NCBI GenBank assembly: GCA_964346295.1
Contig: CAYFUG010000003.1
Location: forward strand, 1 to 64,000
DNA from: CAYFUG01 sp964346295
GTDB taxonomy: Bacteria > Patescibacteriota > Minisyncoccia > Moranbacterales > DUUL01
Length of the DNA stretch: 64,000 nt
Reading direction: 5' to 3'
Part shown: piece after piece, positions 17,115 to 25,490 of the stretch
Numbering within the stretch: the first letter of the stretch is position 1
Layout: each line of letters starts with the position of its first letter
The notes under the pieces: model-generated
What the model saw: the letters and a program-made list of their open reading frames with translations, nothing else
Database searches by the model: none
Told to the model about the DNA's origin: nothing
Program-made: the position numbers and the translations under genes

Positions 17115-17591
17115 TCAGTGACAACATTTAGCTGGCTGATACCCCTGACTCTCGGCTTCAAGAACGCTTTTAAAGCAAACTCGATTCTCCTCTTTGATTC
17201 GTTTTGCCCACTGACAATCCAAAGTATGATATTTATCAGAATTTTTTGACCCTACCAAACTACACTCCCGGCTTTCCTGGTTGTTCTCTGAGTGAATGGA
17301 TCCGGAAGAATTAAAAGAAGGATTGGAATCAGTTCTTTCGACATTGCTATTCTGAAAATCAGTTGTGATATCAATTCCCTCTCTTTTAAGAGTTTCTTCT
17401 AAGGCTAGCAACTTTTCTTCCCTTGGATTAGCAGCTTCTAATTTATTGAGAGAAACTTTAATCTGAGCAGCCTGTTGGGTTCTTTGATAATTCTGCCCAG
17501 CCCGAAAAGCTAACCCGGCTACCAAAATAATAGCCCCAAAAGTTAAAATAACCTGACCATATTCTGACCAAAATTTGCTCAACATTGACAT
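17115..17591 (-). CDS. Membrane-anchored protein with Ada-like metal-binding domain
   Basis: The 158-residue protein has one N-terminal helix (about 11-30, GQVILTFGAIILVAGLAFRA), a polar linker and a C-terminal domain. That domain carries LVGSKNSDKYHTLDCQWAKR, FKSVLEAESQGYQPAKCC, matching the short Cys/His zinc-binding module seen in Ada N-termini and in many secreted CPR or Firmicute proteins. The motif order is YH..DC..A..I...N...F.S..EA...GY.P...C. It is likely anchored with the zinc domain outside. Function is unknown; DNA binding or nuclease partnership is possible for this module. Confidence 0.6.
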   Translation of the reverse strand: MSMLSKFWSEYGQVILTFGAIILVAGLAFRAGQNYQRTQQAAQIKVSLNKLEAANPREEKLLALEETLKREGIDITTDFQNSNVERTDSNPSFNSSGSIHSENNQESRECSLVGSKNSDKYHTLDCQWAKRIKEENRVCFKSVLEAESQGYQPAKCCH

Positions 17592-17730
17592 TATCTAAAA
17601 CTTTATGTAGGATTGCTTGCAGTTTTAAAGATACCAACCTAACTAGTTACATTATTACTAGAAATTGTATTTTTAACAAGTCTCAACCATTTCGCTCACT
17701 ACTTAACCTAAGAACTAAGATTTAAATGTT

Positions 17731-18018
17731 ATGGCCCATAGAAAAGCTGGTGGCTCTACTGACTGGGGAAGAGATTCCCGTCCCAAATATCTAGGCGTTA
17801 AAAAATTTGGTGGTCAAAAAGTTAACTCTGGTCAAATACTAATTCGTCAAAGAGGGAGTCGTTTTCGAGCTGGTAACAACACTAAGCAATCCGCCGATGA
17901 TACCATAATTTCCTTGAAAGCGGGTATTGTCTCCTTCTTCACTAAAAAAGTGCGGCTCTACACAGGAAGATTAACTAAAAAAACCTTTATTGAGGTTAAA
18001 GAGGAAGTTAAAAGCTGA
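17731..18018 (+). CDS. rpmA: Large ribosomal subunit protein bL27
   Basis: The 95-residue protein matches bL27: MAHRKAGGSTDWGRDSRPK, then LGVKKFGGQKVNSGQILIRQ and RQRGSRFRAGNN. The N-terminus, which reaches toward the peptidyl-transferase centre, begins directly with MAHRKAGG, so no cleavable Firmicute-type extension is present. rplU (bL21), its usual neighbour, is absent here. The C-terminus is slightly longer and more basic than usual. A terminator follows at 18072. Confidence 0.97.
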   Translation: MAHRKAGGSTDWGRDSRPKYLGVKKFGGQKVNSGQILIRQRGSRFRAGNNTKQSADDTIISLKAGIVSFFTKKVRLYTGRLTKKTFIEVKEEVKS

Positions 18019-18071
18019 CTTGCTCTCCATCTTAACATTTCCCAGATTGCCAAAATGAAAGCAGTGCGACC

Positions 18072-18100
18072 AAAAAAATGAGGCCTCGAGCCTCTTTTTT
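18072..18100 (+). terminator. rpmA: Rho-independent terminator after rpmA
   Basis: AAAAAAATGAGGC and GCCTCTTTTTT form a stem around CTCGA, followed by a T run. It lies about 55 bases after the rpmA stop. Confidence 0.85.
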
Positions 18101-18373
18101 CGTCTCTTAAAAATGAAACTATCGAAACAAACCATTGAAAATGAAATTCCTTAAATTCAACAAATATCCCTCCCCCTAAAACCTTGAGACTTTCTGGGAG
18201 CCATTGCTCTTCAGCGAAAATTTCATAATATTAGAGTGAGAACTTGGAAAATTAAGAGGGCTATAACCTAATCTACTATGAATGAATTTGAGGGGGTTCG
18301 CCTGTCTACCATCAAACAGGCAGCCTAAATTTAGGATTTACAGTAGAAAAATTCAGCTTTAAATAGTTTCCTT
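18101..18373. other. Intergenic stretch with one small hairpin
   Basis: AT-rich spacer between convergent genes. The only structure seen is GCCTGTCTACCATCAAACAGGC near 18299-18320, a variant of the CTGCCTG palindrome found inside family-A elements. No gene was recognised. Confidence 0.4.
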
Positions 18374-19498
18374 TCAAGACCGAACATTGGAAACGGGCTC
18401 TTTACTAGAAGAATCTTGCCCCATCAATGCCTGCTGCTGACTTCCCTTCCAAGCTAAATTCATTCTCTTGGCTCCACTTATTCTTTTTAGCCACCACAAC
18501 CAGAAATCTAATTCCCAAGTCACAAAAAAACCCTTCAAAAAAATTAAATAACTAGCTCCTATCAGAAAAAAAGCTCCCACAAAAAGAGTAGGGTACAGCT
18601 CCCAGGAACTAAAAAAATCTTCCATTAACAAGCCAGAACTTTGGCTAAACCAAGTTAAAGAAAGTTGAGCAAAAAGATTTTCTAGAAGCCAAAAAAACGG
18701 ACTCGCAAGCAAGAAAATTACTCCTCCTTGAGTTAAGTAAAAAACTAGCAAAGAAAAAACTAATCTGACAGTCTCGGTAAAATTAAAACGGAGTACTAAA
18801 TAGGCACTTTCTAGAGCCGTAGAAATCCTAAGAAATCCTATCAAAGAAATTTTAATCAGAGCCAACCTTTTAACTAAAAATGCTCCCAAAAAAATTGGTA
18901 AGAAAAACATAACTCCTAGCAAAGTAGTGACTTGCAATCCCACTTCCTTTTCGTAAATCATCAGGATGCCACTCGGAAAAGCCGCTATTAGTAATGCCAC
19001 CGCTATTAGTAATAAAAATAATAAATCCAGTCCGATTATCCTTTTCTGAATAGCCCGATCGGTTTCCAAGAGGCTCTTCCAGTAAAAACGCTTCGGTTTA
19101 TCTTCTGAAAATTGGGTGCTTCCCTTTTCTTCGGTATTAGAGCTCTTGGGAGAATTTAAATTTTTCGCCTCTTTTTCCTTCTCGTCATCTTCTTGAGTAA
19201 AATTTAGTAAAACGACTAGCTTTTGCCGAATAGGAACAGACAATAGCCAAACAAGCAACCCAACAATCCCTAAGATTAAGATGATCTTCCAGCTAAAAGA
19301 AATTTCCTGGCTTACTGCTTTTTGATAAACATACAACTGGGCTCCTAGTTCCTCTGCTAACCAAAAAAGTGCTAAAAAAACACCCCCTAACCACAGTAGG
19401 CGGTTTTTAAATGTTCTAAAAAAGCCCTCCGAGAGGGCTTTTGCATATTCATCCAACCAAAGAAAGCTATCTCCGGAATTGTTTTTATCACCCTCCAT
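18374..19498 (-). CDS. Multi-pass membrane protein of unknown function
   Basis: The 374-residue protein has about six to seven hydrophobic helices (near 33-50, 68-85, 155-178, 190-210, 240-275 and 300-325). A charged linker rich in K, E and N lies near 105-140. The order resembles CPR membrane proteins with an FKNRLLWLGG-type first helix, but I cannot name a family. The 5' coding part contains a terminator-like hairpin at 19418-19442, unusual inside a gene. A small two-helix protein gene lies just upstream. Confidence 0.65.
   Translation of the reverse strand: MEGDKNNSGDSFLWLDEYAKALSEGFFRTFKNRLLWLGGVFLALFWLAEELGAQLYVYQKAVSQEISFSWKIILILGIVGLLVWLLSVPIRQKLVVLLNFTQEDDEKEKEAKNLNSPKSSNTEEKGSTQFSEDKPKRFYWKSLLETDRAIQKRIIGLDLLFLLLIAVALLIAAFPSGILMIYEKEVGLQVTTLLGVMFFLPIFLGAFLVKRLALIKISLIGFLRISTALESAYLVLRFNFTETVRLVFSLLVFYLTQGGVIFLLASPFFWLLENLFAQLSLTWFSQSSGLLMEDFFSSWELYPTLFVGAFFLIGASYLIFLKGFFVTWELDFWLWWLKRISGAKRMNLAWKGSQQQALMGQDSSSKEPVSNVRS
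19418..19442 (-). terminator. Terminator-like hairpin inside a coding region
   Basis: On the minus strand AAAAGCCCTC and GAGGGCTTTT form a perfect ten-pair stem with a three-base loop, followed by a run of T. It begins about 56 bases after the ATG at 19498, on the coding strand. It may act as an attenuator or be a chance feature of AKALSEGFF codons. Confidence 0.5.
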
Positions 19499-19534
19499 AC
19501 AATACTAAGATTAAGCCAAAAATTGCGAAATAAA

Positions 19535-19828
19535 CTAAACTATCAATAAAAATCCACCACCAAATAAAACTACCCACCACCAAACTGAGCCTTCTAGTCT
19601 ATCTAAAAGCCAAAAATAGAGCCAAGAAACTAGAAAAAAAATCAAAGTCAGAATAATAATTGCCATAAAAGGAGACTCAAAATCTTGAGCTGGAGAAGAT
19701 TCCGACTGCAAAGACACTAAACCTAAAAAAAGGACAGGGAAGGCATAAATGAAGGCACAATAACGAGGCCCAAGAGAGTCCCTAGCCTTTAATAAAAAAA
19801 TAAGCAGGGCTAGCTTTAAGAAAATCAT
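19535..19828 (-). CDS. Small membrane protein, unknown
   Basis: The 97-residue protein is almost entirely hydrophobic, with three or four helices (about 2-14, 24-40, 53-72 and 82-97) and few charged residues. No family was recognised. It lies between the lipoprotein gene (19844) and the larger membrane protein gene (ending 18374) in a leftward group with short spacers, so co-transcription is likely. Confidence 0.55.
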   Translation of the reverse strand: MIFLKLALLIFLLKARDSLGPRYCAFIYAFPVLFLGLVSLQSESSPAQDFESPFMAIIILTLIFFLVSWLYFWLLDRLEGSVWWWVVLFGGGFLLIV

Positions 19829-19843
19829 GCTTTTGATTTAAAG

Positions 19844-20458
19844 TTACTCTAAAATTCTAAAACTATCAGTCAATTTTTCAAAAACTTTTGCCTCTTCAGT
19901 GTCTGGTTTTGTCCAACCGCCAATCAAAAAAACTAAATCATTTTTCTCAAAAATAATTTCTTTCCACTCCGACATAATTATTATCTTTGCTTCATTTCCA
20001 AGAAACTGACTGTCTTCAATTTCTAAATAACTAAACTCCTTCTCTTTATCCATCACAAAATCAATCCCAGCTTGTTCTATAACACTTATCCTTATTGTAG
20101 AATCTTGACACCTATCGGGGTGAATGCACATTGAGATTGTCATTCCAGGTTTTTCTGCATACCAAGTCCCTCCTAAATATGGATAATCCTCATTCTCACT
20201 GAACCTCCAATCACTTTTAGGATATTTAAACTCAAATTTATATTCTTCATTGCGATAGGTCTGCCAATCAAAATAGGCGTCTTCTGGTTCATTAAAATCA
20301 ACATCTTGGCTGGTTTCAGGAAGATTTTGATTAGTCATAACAGGCGCTTTCAGCTCTTTCAATTGATCATTATCTTTATTTTTACTTGATGATTGACCAG
20401 AGCAACCAATTAAAATTAAGCTGACTCCAATCAAGAAAAATGAAGTGTTTTTTTTCAT
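19844..20458 (-). CDS. Putative lipoprotein
   Basis: The ATG at 20456-20458 gives a 204-residue product with a lipoprotein signal (KKNTSFFLIGVSLILIGC, Cys at about 18), preceded by AAGG at good distance. A GTG nine codons upstream overlaps the previous stop as TAGTG but lacks that spacing. After the lipid Cys comes a polar linker, then a domain with NEEYKFEFKYPKSDW. That pattern is seen in PsbP-like or photosystem-reaction-like domains of surface lipoproteins. Substrate and role are unknown. Confidence 0.65.
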   Translation of the reverse strand: MKKNTSFFLIGVSLILIGCSGQSSSKNKDNDQLKELKAPVMTNQNLPETSQDVDFNEPEDAYFDWQTYRNEEYKFEFKYPKSDWRFSENEDYPYLGGTWYAEKPGMTISMCIHPDRCQDSTIRISVIEQAGIDFVMDKEKEFSYLEIEDSQFLGNEAKIIIMSEWKEIIFEKNDLVFLIGGWTKPDTEEAKVFEKLTDSFRILE

Positions 20459-20484
20459 AAAATTAACCTTATAAATTATTCGCA

Positions 20485-21120
20485 CTATTTAGATTCTTCG
20501 TGTTTAGGAACATCAAACTCCGGAATGTCCCCCACCACCTCATGCTCTTCCTTAACCTCGGGGAACTTTCGACTCACCCCCAAACGGTTCATAAACCGAT
20601 CCGTTTCACTCAAAAGATAATTGAGGTCCTGATCGTTATTGATAGTAAAATCCGCCTTTTTCCCAATAGCCGGAATATGTTTTTCCGTCTCTTGGTTATC
20701 CAGAGCTTGAAATTTTTCAAAAGTAATCTGATCATCGCTTTTCTCTGCCCGACCGGCCACTCGCTCCCAACGAATCTTCTGGTCAATCGTGACATACAGC
20801 ACTTTTGCGTCCGGATAACTTTTTACAAAATCATAATCAGTCGGCATTCTTAGACCATTAATCACCACCAAGCCAGAAGTCTCATCCACCCGCTTACGCA
20901 TTGCTCGAGCTAAAATATCATCTCCAAACCGTGCTCTAAAAACCAAGTACAGCCAGCTTTGGTCGGCCTTGGAAAGCTTATCAAAATAAATTGAAAGAGT
21001 CTCTTTAATCGGATCTGCGAAACGCACTAACTTGGCACCGTAATCCTCCCGGAGATACTCGGCTACAGTGTCCTTGCCGGCCCCGGTTTCTCCTACCAAA
21101 CCAATAATAGTTTTACTCAT
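20485..21120 (-). CDS. P-loop nucleotide kinase-like protein
   Basis: The 211-residue protein has Walker A GLVGETGAGKDTVAEYL (about 7-22), a typical nucleoside monophosphate or dephospho-CoA kinase start. A central VVINGLRMPTDYDFVK and a LID-like stretch rich in charges follow (WERVAGRAEKSDDQ). It resembles AAA_17/AAA_33 kinases that act on (deoxy)nucleotides, but the substrate cannot be fixed. The C-terminal 25 residues are acidic and likely disordered. Its TAG stop overlaps the GTG of the next frame. Confidence 0.65.
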   Translation of the reverse strand: MSKTIIGLVGETGAGKDTVAEYLREDYGAKLVRFADPIKETLSIYFDKLSKADQSWLYLVFRARFGDDILARAMRKRVDETSGLVVINGLRMPTDYDFVKSYPDAKVLYVTIDQKIRWERVAGRAEKSDDQITFEKFQALDNQETEKHIPAIGKKADFTINNDQDLNYLLSETDRFMNRLGVSRKFPEVKEEHEVVGDIPEFDVPKHEESK

Positions 21121-21307
21121 GAATACTAGTTAGGGTATTACTTTAAGAGTTTACCCGACTCAAAAAAATCTGACAAGGGTATCCTGGGTTCTGGGTTACT
21201 AGTACTCTGGGTTTTAATCCCTCAATTTAATTTTCCCAACTCAAGAGCTAGAAAAGCGCTAGAATCGAAATATAAGCTAAAATGAAGTTCTTGGTCATCT
21301 TATAACT

Positions 21308-21440
21308 TTCTCATTTTAGGAAATTTTTACCTGCCTACCGGCAGGCAGGGGCGCGACTGAGCATTGAGCGAGGTGTACTGAAGGGTACGGTGAGCGAGAA
21401 GCGGAAGGAGTAACGCCAAAATCTTGCCCCGCATTGGATG
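21308..21440. repeat. Palindromic element, family A
   Basis: It contains TTTTAGGAAATTTTTACC, the CTGCCTACCGGCAGGCAG palindrome, a GTGTACTGAAGGGTACGGTG core and a GCCAAAATCTTG right part. It fills most of the spacer after ligA. The right arm is altered compared with other copies. Confidence 0.65.
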
Positions 21441-21457
21441 AAATCCTGGTGCGGGGT

Positions 21458-23650
21458 TCAAAATGAGGAAGTTATAATCTCCTCAAATTCCCTTTCGCTA
21501 ATAACCCTCACCCCCAATCCCTGGGCTTTCTCAACCTTACTCCCCGGATTAGATCCTGCCAGAACAAAACTAGTATTTTTACTCACCGAAGAAGTGGGGT
21601 TTCCTCCGGCTTTTCGAATCAAATCCTTAGCTTCTTCTCGAGAATAATTCTCCAAAGTTCCGGTCACTACAATTTTCTGCCCCTCTAAAACTCGACTTTC
21701 CATTTCTGCACTGGTCTCCTCCCACTCTAATCGTACTCCCGCCTGCTCCATCCGTTCCAAGGCCTGCTGATTCTCCTCCTTTCCGAACCACTTCAGAAAA
21801 CTCGCGGCCATCCGCTCTCCCACTCCGTTAATCTCCAATAATTCCTCCAAACTCAACTTGCCTACGAATTGGATTAACTCCCCGGGAGTCCTCACTTGGG
21901 ACTGCTTTTCTGGACTGCTCAACAGTTCTCGCAGTAGTAAAATTGCGCTTTCTTGCCCCACATAACGAATCCCCAGCGCAAATAAAAACTTTTCGGGAGC
22001 CACCTGCTTGCTCTCCTCAATTGCGGTTTCTAGATTCTCGGCTGATTTTTCCCCAAATCGTTCCAGCGGTTCTAAGTCACCTTTTCTGAGATAAAAAATA
22101 TCCGCCATCCGAGTTACCAAACCTTCGTTAATCAGCTGCTCCACTATCTTCTCTCCCAGCCCTTCAATGTCAAAACCTTTTCTGGAGACAAAGTGGGTGA
22201 TTTTTTCTTTTTCAATCGCGAAACAACTAGTATTTTTGCAGTAGTGCGCAGCACTCTGAGCCTGTTTTTTATCTAACACCTCCTCTTTTTCTACCGGTCC
22301 CCCACAAATCGGACAACTCTCCGGCATTTCAAATTCCTTTTCTTCTCCTGAGCGTAAATCCTCAACTACCTTGAGTACCTCCGGAATCACATCCCCGGCT
22401 TTTTGAATCATCACCGTATCGCCAATCCGAATATCCTTCTTTTTAATTTCCTCCTCATTGTGCAGGGTAGCCCGAGAGACTGTCGACCCCGCCACTCGCA
22501 CTGGCTCCAGAATTGCCACTGGCGTTAGTGCCCCCGTTCGTCCCACTTGGACCCGAATATCTTTCACCACCGTAGTCGCCTTCTCGGCCGGGAACTTCCA
22601 AGCCACTGCAAAGCGGGGCGATTTTCCGGTATAACCTAACTGCTCCTGCCAATCGAGACGATTTACTTTAATCACTAAACCATCAATCCCGTACTCCTTA
22701 GTCTCTTCTCGATCCTTCCATTTTTGATAAATATCCTGAATTTCCGAAAGATTTTGGCAGAGTTGATACTGCTGATTCACTTTAAAACCCAACTCTTCCA
22801 AAAACTGCAACTTCTCCCATTGAGTTTGAGGCGCTTTAGCTTTGTCATCCCGAATTTGGGCGAGGGATCTTAGCTGATCCGAGTGAGGTTCTTTCTGAGC
22901 GGAAATAGCTACGCCACCAGCCTCTAACTCATCAATCTCATAAATAAAAGAGTCCAAATTACGAGCCGCTGCAACTTTAGGGTCCAGCTGCCGAATGGAA
23001 CCAGCAGCCGCATTCCGAGAATTAGCGAAAGGAGCCTCTCCTCCCTTTTGACGCTTTTGGTTGATTCTTTTTAACTCGCTCTCTCCCAACCAACATTCTC
23101 CCACTGCTGTCATCGTTAACGGCTTAGATAACTTTAACGGCACGCTTTGAATCGTCTTGATGTTTTCTGTCACCTCTTCTCCTACCGTTCCGTCTCCTCG
23201 CGTCGCTCCTCGCACTAACAGACCCTCCTCGTAATCTAAAATGATCTTGAGGCCATCAATTTTCAGCTCCACCACATATTCCAACCCTTTCTGCGCCTCC
23301 TCCTCGCTTAATCCCAAGATTTTAATCACTCGTTTTTCCCACTCCTCCAACTCCTCCCAAGAAAAAACATCGCTCAAGGACCACTGACGCTTCTTATGAC
23401 GCACCTTTCTGAACTTATCCAAGGGCTTTCCCCCAATTCGCTGGGTTGGAGAATCAACCGTCTGAAGCTCTGGATAGCGCTCCTCTAAGTTTTTTAGCTC
23501 TTCCATTAGCGGCTCGTAGTCTTGATCAGTCACCTCTGGATCATCCAAAACATGATACCGATACCGCAAATCATCAATCACTTTGCGCAATTTTTCTACC
23601 CGCTCTTGAACCTCTTTAGGAATTTGAAAATCACCGTTTTTGTTTGACAT
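21458..23650 (-). CDS. ligA: NAD-dependent DNA ligase LigA
   Basis: The 730-residue enzyme has the full plan. Domain Ia holds YRYHVLDDPEVTDQDYEPL. Next is the adenylation domain with catalytic VVELKIDGLK (Lys near 127) and GDGTVGEEVTENI. The OB fold carries VQVGRTGALTPVA. The four-Cys zinc finger spans CPICGGPVEK to CKNTSCFA. A helix-hairpin-helix region and a C-terminal BRCT domain (VVTGTLENYSREEAKDLI) complete it. It seals nicks in replication and repair using NAD. It is slightly longer than typical because of a charged insertion near 240-275. The gene diverges from the vapB-like gene. Confidence 0.97.
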   Translation of the reverse strand: MSNKNGDFQIPKEVQERVEKLRKVIDDLRYRYHVLDDPEVTDQDYEPLMEELKNLEERYPELQTVDSPTQRIGGKPLDKFRKVRHKKRQWSLSDVFSWEELEEWEKRVIKILGLSEEEAQKGLEYVVELKIDGLKIILDYEEGLLVRGATRGDGTVGEEVTENIKTIQSVPLKLSKPLTMTAVGECWLGESELKRINQKRQKGGEAPFANSRNAAAGSIRQLDPKVAAARNLDSFIYEIDELEAGGVAISAQKEPHSDQLRSLAQIRDDKAKAPQTQWEKLQFLEELGFKVNQQYQLCQNLSEIQDIYQKWKDREETKEYGIDGLVIKVNRLDWQEQLGYTGKSPRFAVAWKFPAEKATTVVKDIRVQVGRTGALTPVAILEPVRVAGSTVSRATLHNEEEIKKKDIRIGDTVMIQKAGDVIPEVLKVVEDLRSGEEKEFEMPESCPICGGPVEKEEVLDKKQAQSAAHYCKNTSCFAIEKEKITHFVSRKGFDIEGLGEKIVEQLINEGLVTRMADIFYLRKGDLEPLERFGEKSAENLETAIEESKQVAPEKFLFALGIRYVGQESAILLLRELLSSPEKQSQVRTPGELIQFVGKLSLEELLEINGVGERMAASFLKWFGKEENQQALERMEQAGVRLEWEETSAEMESRVLEGQKIVVTGTLENYSREEAKDLIRKAGGNPTSSVSKNTSFVLAGSNPGSKVEKAQGLGVRVISEREFEEIITSSF

Positions 23651-23713
23651 TAAAGTGAATTTTAGTTAAAATTTTTACAAAATAAGGATCGATAATAATT
23701 TTGAAAAATAAAC

Positions 23714-23920
23714 ATGAAAACCTCCATCGTTTCTTCTAAATTTCAAATTGCCATCCCCAAGCAAATTCGAGAATCAGTAAACCTAATTCCCGGCACTCGA
23801 GTAGAAATCATCCCCTGGAAGGGCCGAATTGAAATCATCCCCTTGCAATCAATTCAAAATTTACAAGGATTTCTAGAGGGAATTGATACTAAAATTAAAA
23901 GAGAAGATCGAGAATTATGA
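23714..23920 (+). CDS. AbrB/VapB-type antitoxin
   Basis: The 68-residue protein is a SpoVT-AbrB swapped-hairpin DNA-binding domain: SIVSSKFQIAIPKQIRESVN, then LIPGTRVEIIPWKGRIEIIP. The C-terminal 20 residues would bind the toxin. Its stop overlaps the next start as ATGA, the usual coupling in VapBC pairs. Such antitoxins neutralise the PIN RNase and repress their own promoter, expected in the 63-base spacer shared with ligA. Confidence 0.85.
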   Translation: MKTSIVSSKFQIAIPKQIRESVNLIPGTRVEIIPWKGRIEIIPLQSIQNLQGFLEGIDTKIKREDREL

Positions 23921-24315
23921 AAAACCAAAGAAATAATTGTTTTAATTTGGTGGATTCGTCTGGCTATCTAGAATACTTTGCCAACACCAAAAATGCCGCT
24001 CATTTTAAGAAGCCCATCGAGGATACTAGCCACCTTATTGTCCCCACGGTGATTCTCTTTGAGGTTTTCAAAAAAGTTTTAAAGGAAAGAGACGAAACAT
24101 CTGCCCTGATTGTAGCCGCCCATCTCCAGCAAGGCAAGGTGATCGAATTAAGCTCTGAGATTTCCCTAGAAGCCGCTCATCTAAGCCTGAAATTTAACCT
24201 TCCTATGGCAGACAGTCTTATCTACGCCACTACTCAAAAACACCAAGCCACTCTCTGGACTCAAGACAGCGATTTCAAGGGCCTCCCGGGAGTGAGATAT
24301 TTTCCTAAAAAATAG
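23917..24315 (+). CDS. PIN-domain ribonuclease, VapC-type toxin
   Basis: The 132-residue protein has the PIN acidic residues: Asp in LVDSSGYLEYF (about 13), Glu in VILFEVFK (about 48), Asp in LPMADSLIYATT (about 94) and Asp in LWTQDSDFKGLPGV (about 113). VapC toxins usually cleave tRNA or rRNA sites when freed from VapB. It follows the antitoxin with a four-base overlap. All four acidic positions are kept, so it is probably active. Confidence 0.88.
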   Translation: MKNQRNNCFNLVDSSGYLEYFANTKNAAHFKKPIEDTSHLIVPTVILFEVFKKVLKERDETSALIVAAHLQQGKVIELSSEISLEAAHLSLKFNLPMADSLIYATTQKHQATLWTQDSDFKGLPGVRYFPKK

Positions 24316-24317
24316 TA

Positions 24318-24659
24318 ATGCAGTTCCAACCTCCTAAAGACAGCCTCCGCTATCACTGGACCTTCCATGCCAAAGGAAAACTTTTCCAATATGGTCTTAG
24401 CCCTAATTTAATTAAGAGAATTATTCGCCACCCTGACCGCTGCGAAGAAGGGATCGCCAAAGATACTGTCGCTGTTATGAAACGCAAAGACACCAAAAGC
24501 GCCCAAAAAGAAGCCTGGGTGATGTATCAAAAATCCGGCCAAAAGAAGTGTATCATCTCCGCCTGGATTTACCCCGGCCAAAGCCCTCTGGGAAAAGAAA
24601 TTTTTATTCCAGATGAAGTGTGGGAGGAGCTAGAAGGGCTCAGAAACAATAAACTTTAA
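24318..24659 (+). CDS. Conserved hypothetical protein
   Basis: The 113-residue protein starts two bases after the vapC-like stop region. It contains YHWTFHAKGKLFQYGLS and IKRIIRHPDRCEEGIA, and ends IISAWIYPGQSP. I recognise this as a family common in CPR genomes; it resembles the layout of DUF4258 or BrnT-like RNase toxins, but I cannot confirm it. Tight spacing suggests an operon with the VapBC pair. Confidence 0.6.
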   Translation: MQFQPPKDSLRYHWTFHAKGKLFQYGLSPNLIKRIIRHPDRCEEGIAKDTVAVMKRKDTKSAQKEAWVMYQKSGQKKCIISAWIYPGQSPLGKEIFIPDEVWEELEGLRNNKL

Positions 24660-24672
24660 CGCTAACTCTGAG

Positions 24673-25342
24673 ATGATAAAACTCCCTATAAAAGCTGCTC
24701 TAATTGATTTTGACGGCACTCTTACTACCCAAAGCATGCTGGACTGGCTAGCTGATTTAGCCGGTCAAAAACACCATAGTGAGCAAGCTGGGCTCCAAAG
24801 CATTCAAAAAGGGAAATCTCCTGGCCTAACCCCTCTAATCAAAAGAATCAATCTTCTTCAAGGTCTATCCGCTGAAAAAATTTACCGATCTTTGGAGGCT
24901 ACTCCTAACTACTTTTTTACGAAAAGGTGCCTGGGGATTCTTTGATTACCTAAAAACTAATCAGATTATTTCTATAGTCCACTCTGGAAATATCCTTCCT
25001 CTTTTGAAACTTTATCAAACAAAATTAGGCATTGACTATTTAGTTGGCTCCGATGTGAAAATCAAAAAAGGAGCACTAGCAGGTATCTCAGAGGAGTCCT
25101 ACAGCGGGAGTGACTTTAAGCTTCAAGATTGCAAAGCCATCCTCCAGCGCCTTAACATCTCTTCCCAAGAAACTATCGCCCTAGGGGACTCTCCTTCGGA
25201 CCGCAGCATCTTTGAGTTTGCCCGATTCAGCATTGCAGTCAGTCCTCGCTTTGGCATAGAAAAGCACGCTGACTATACTATTGAAAATGACTTAAGAGAG
25301 GCGCTTGATATCATCAAGAAGCCTTGGAAACTCCAACTCTAA
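24673..25342 (+). pseudogene. HAD-family phosphatase (SerB-like), frameshifted
   Basis: The first frame (24673-24945) starts with the HAD motif I IDFDGTLTTQ and a helical cap. It then loses frame at the T6 run at 24913-24918 and stops at 24945. Dropping one T gives NYFLRKGAWGFFDYL, VHSGN (motif II) and continues into the frame ending at 25342, with motif III Lys (KKG) and motif IV ALGDSPSDRSIFEFA. All motifs are intact apart from the frame break. This could be a sequencing indel, a recent mutation, or slippage on the T run. An intact product would resemble phosphoserine-phosphatase-like HAD enzymes. Confidence 0.75.
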
Positions 25343-25371
25343 AGTATGCGACTATCCTCCTCAATAAACCG

Positions 25372-25490
25372 TCAAGGGTTTTCTCGCTTTAGGAAAACTC
25401 TAGGCGCAAGCGAGACTTAGCGCGAGACGTACTGAAGGTTACGGTGAGCGCTAAACGAAGCTTGCAACAACGAGATTTTCAAAGTAAGGA
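25372..25490. repeat. Palindromic element, family A
   Basis: The core is GACGTACTGAAGGTTACGGTG between GCGCAAGCGAGACTTAGCGC and TTGCAACAACGAGATTTTC. Its right arm contains the TGA stop (25479-25481) of the leftward O-antigen-ligase-like gene, so it ends that protein. Confidence 0.75.
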
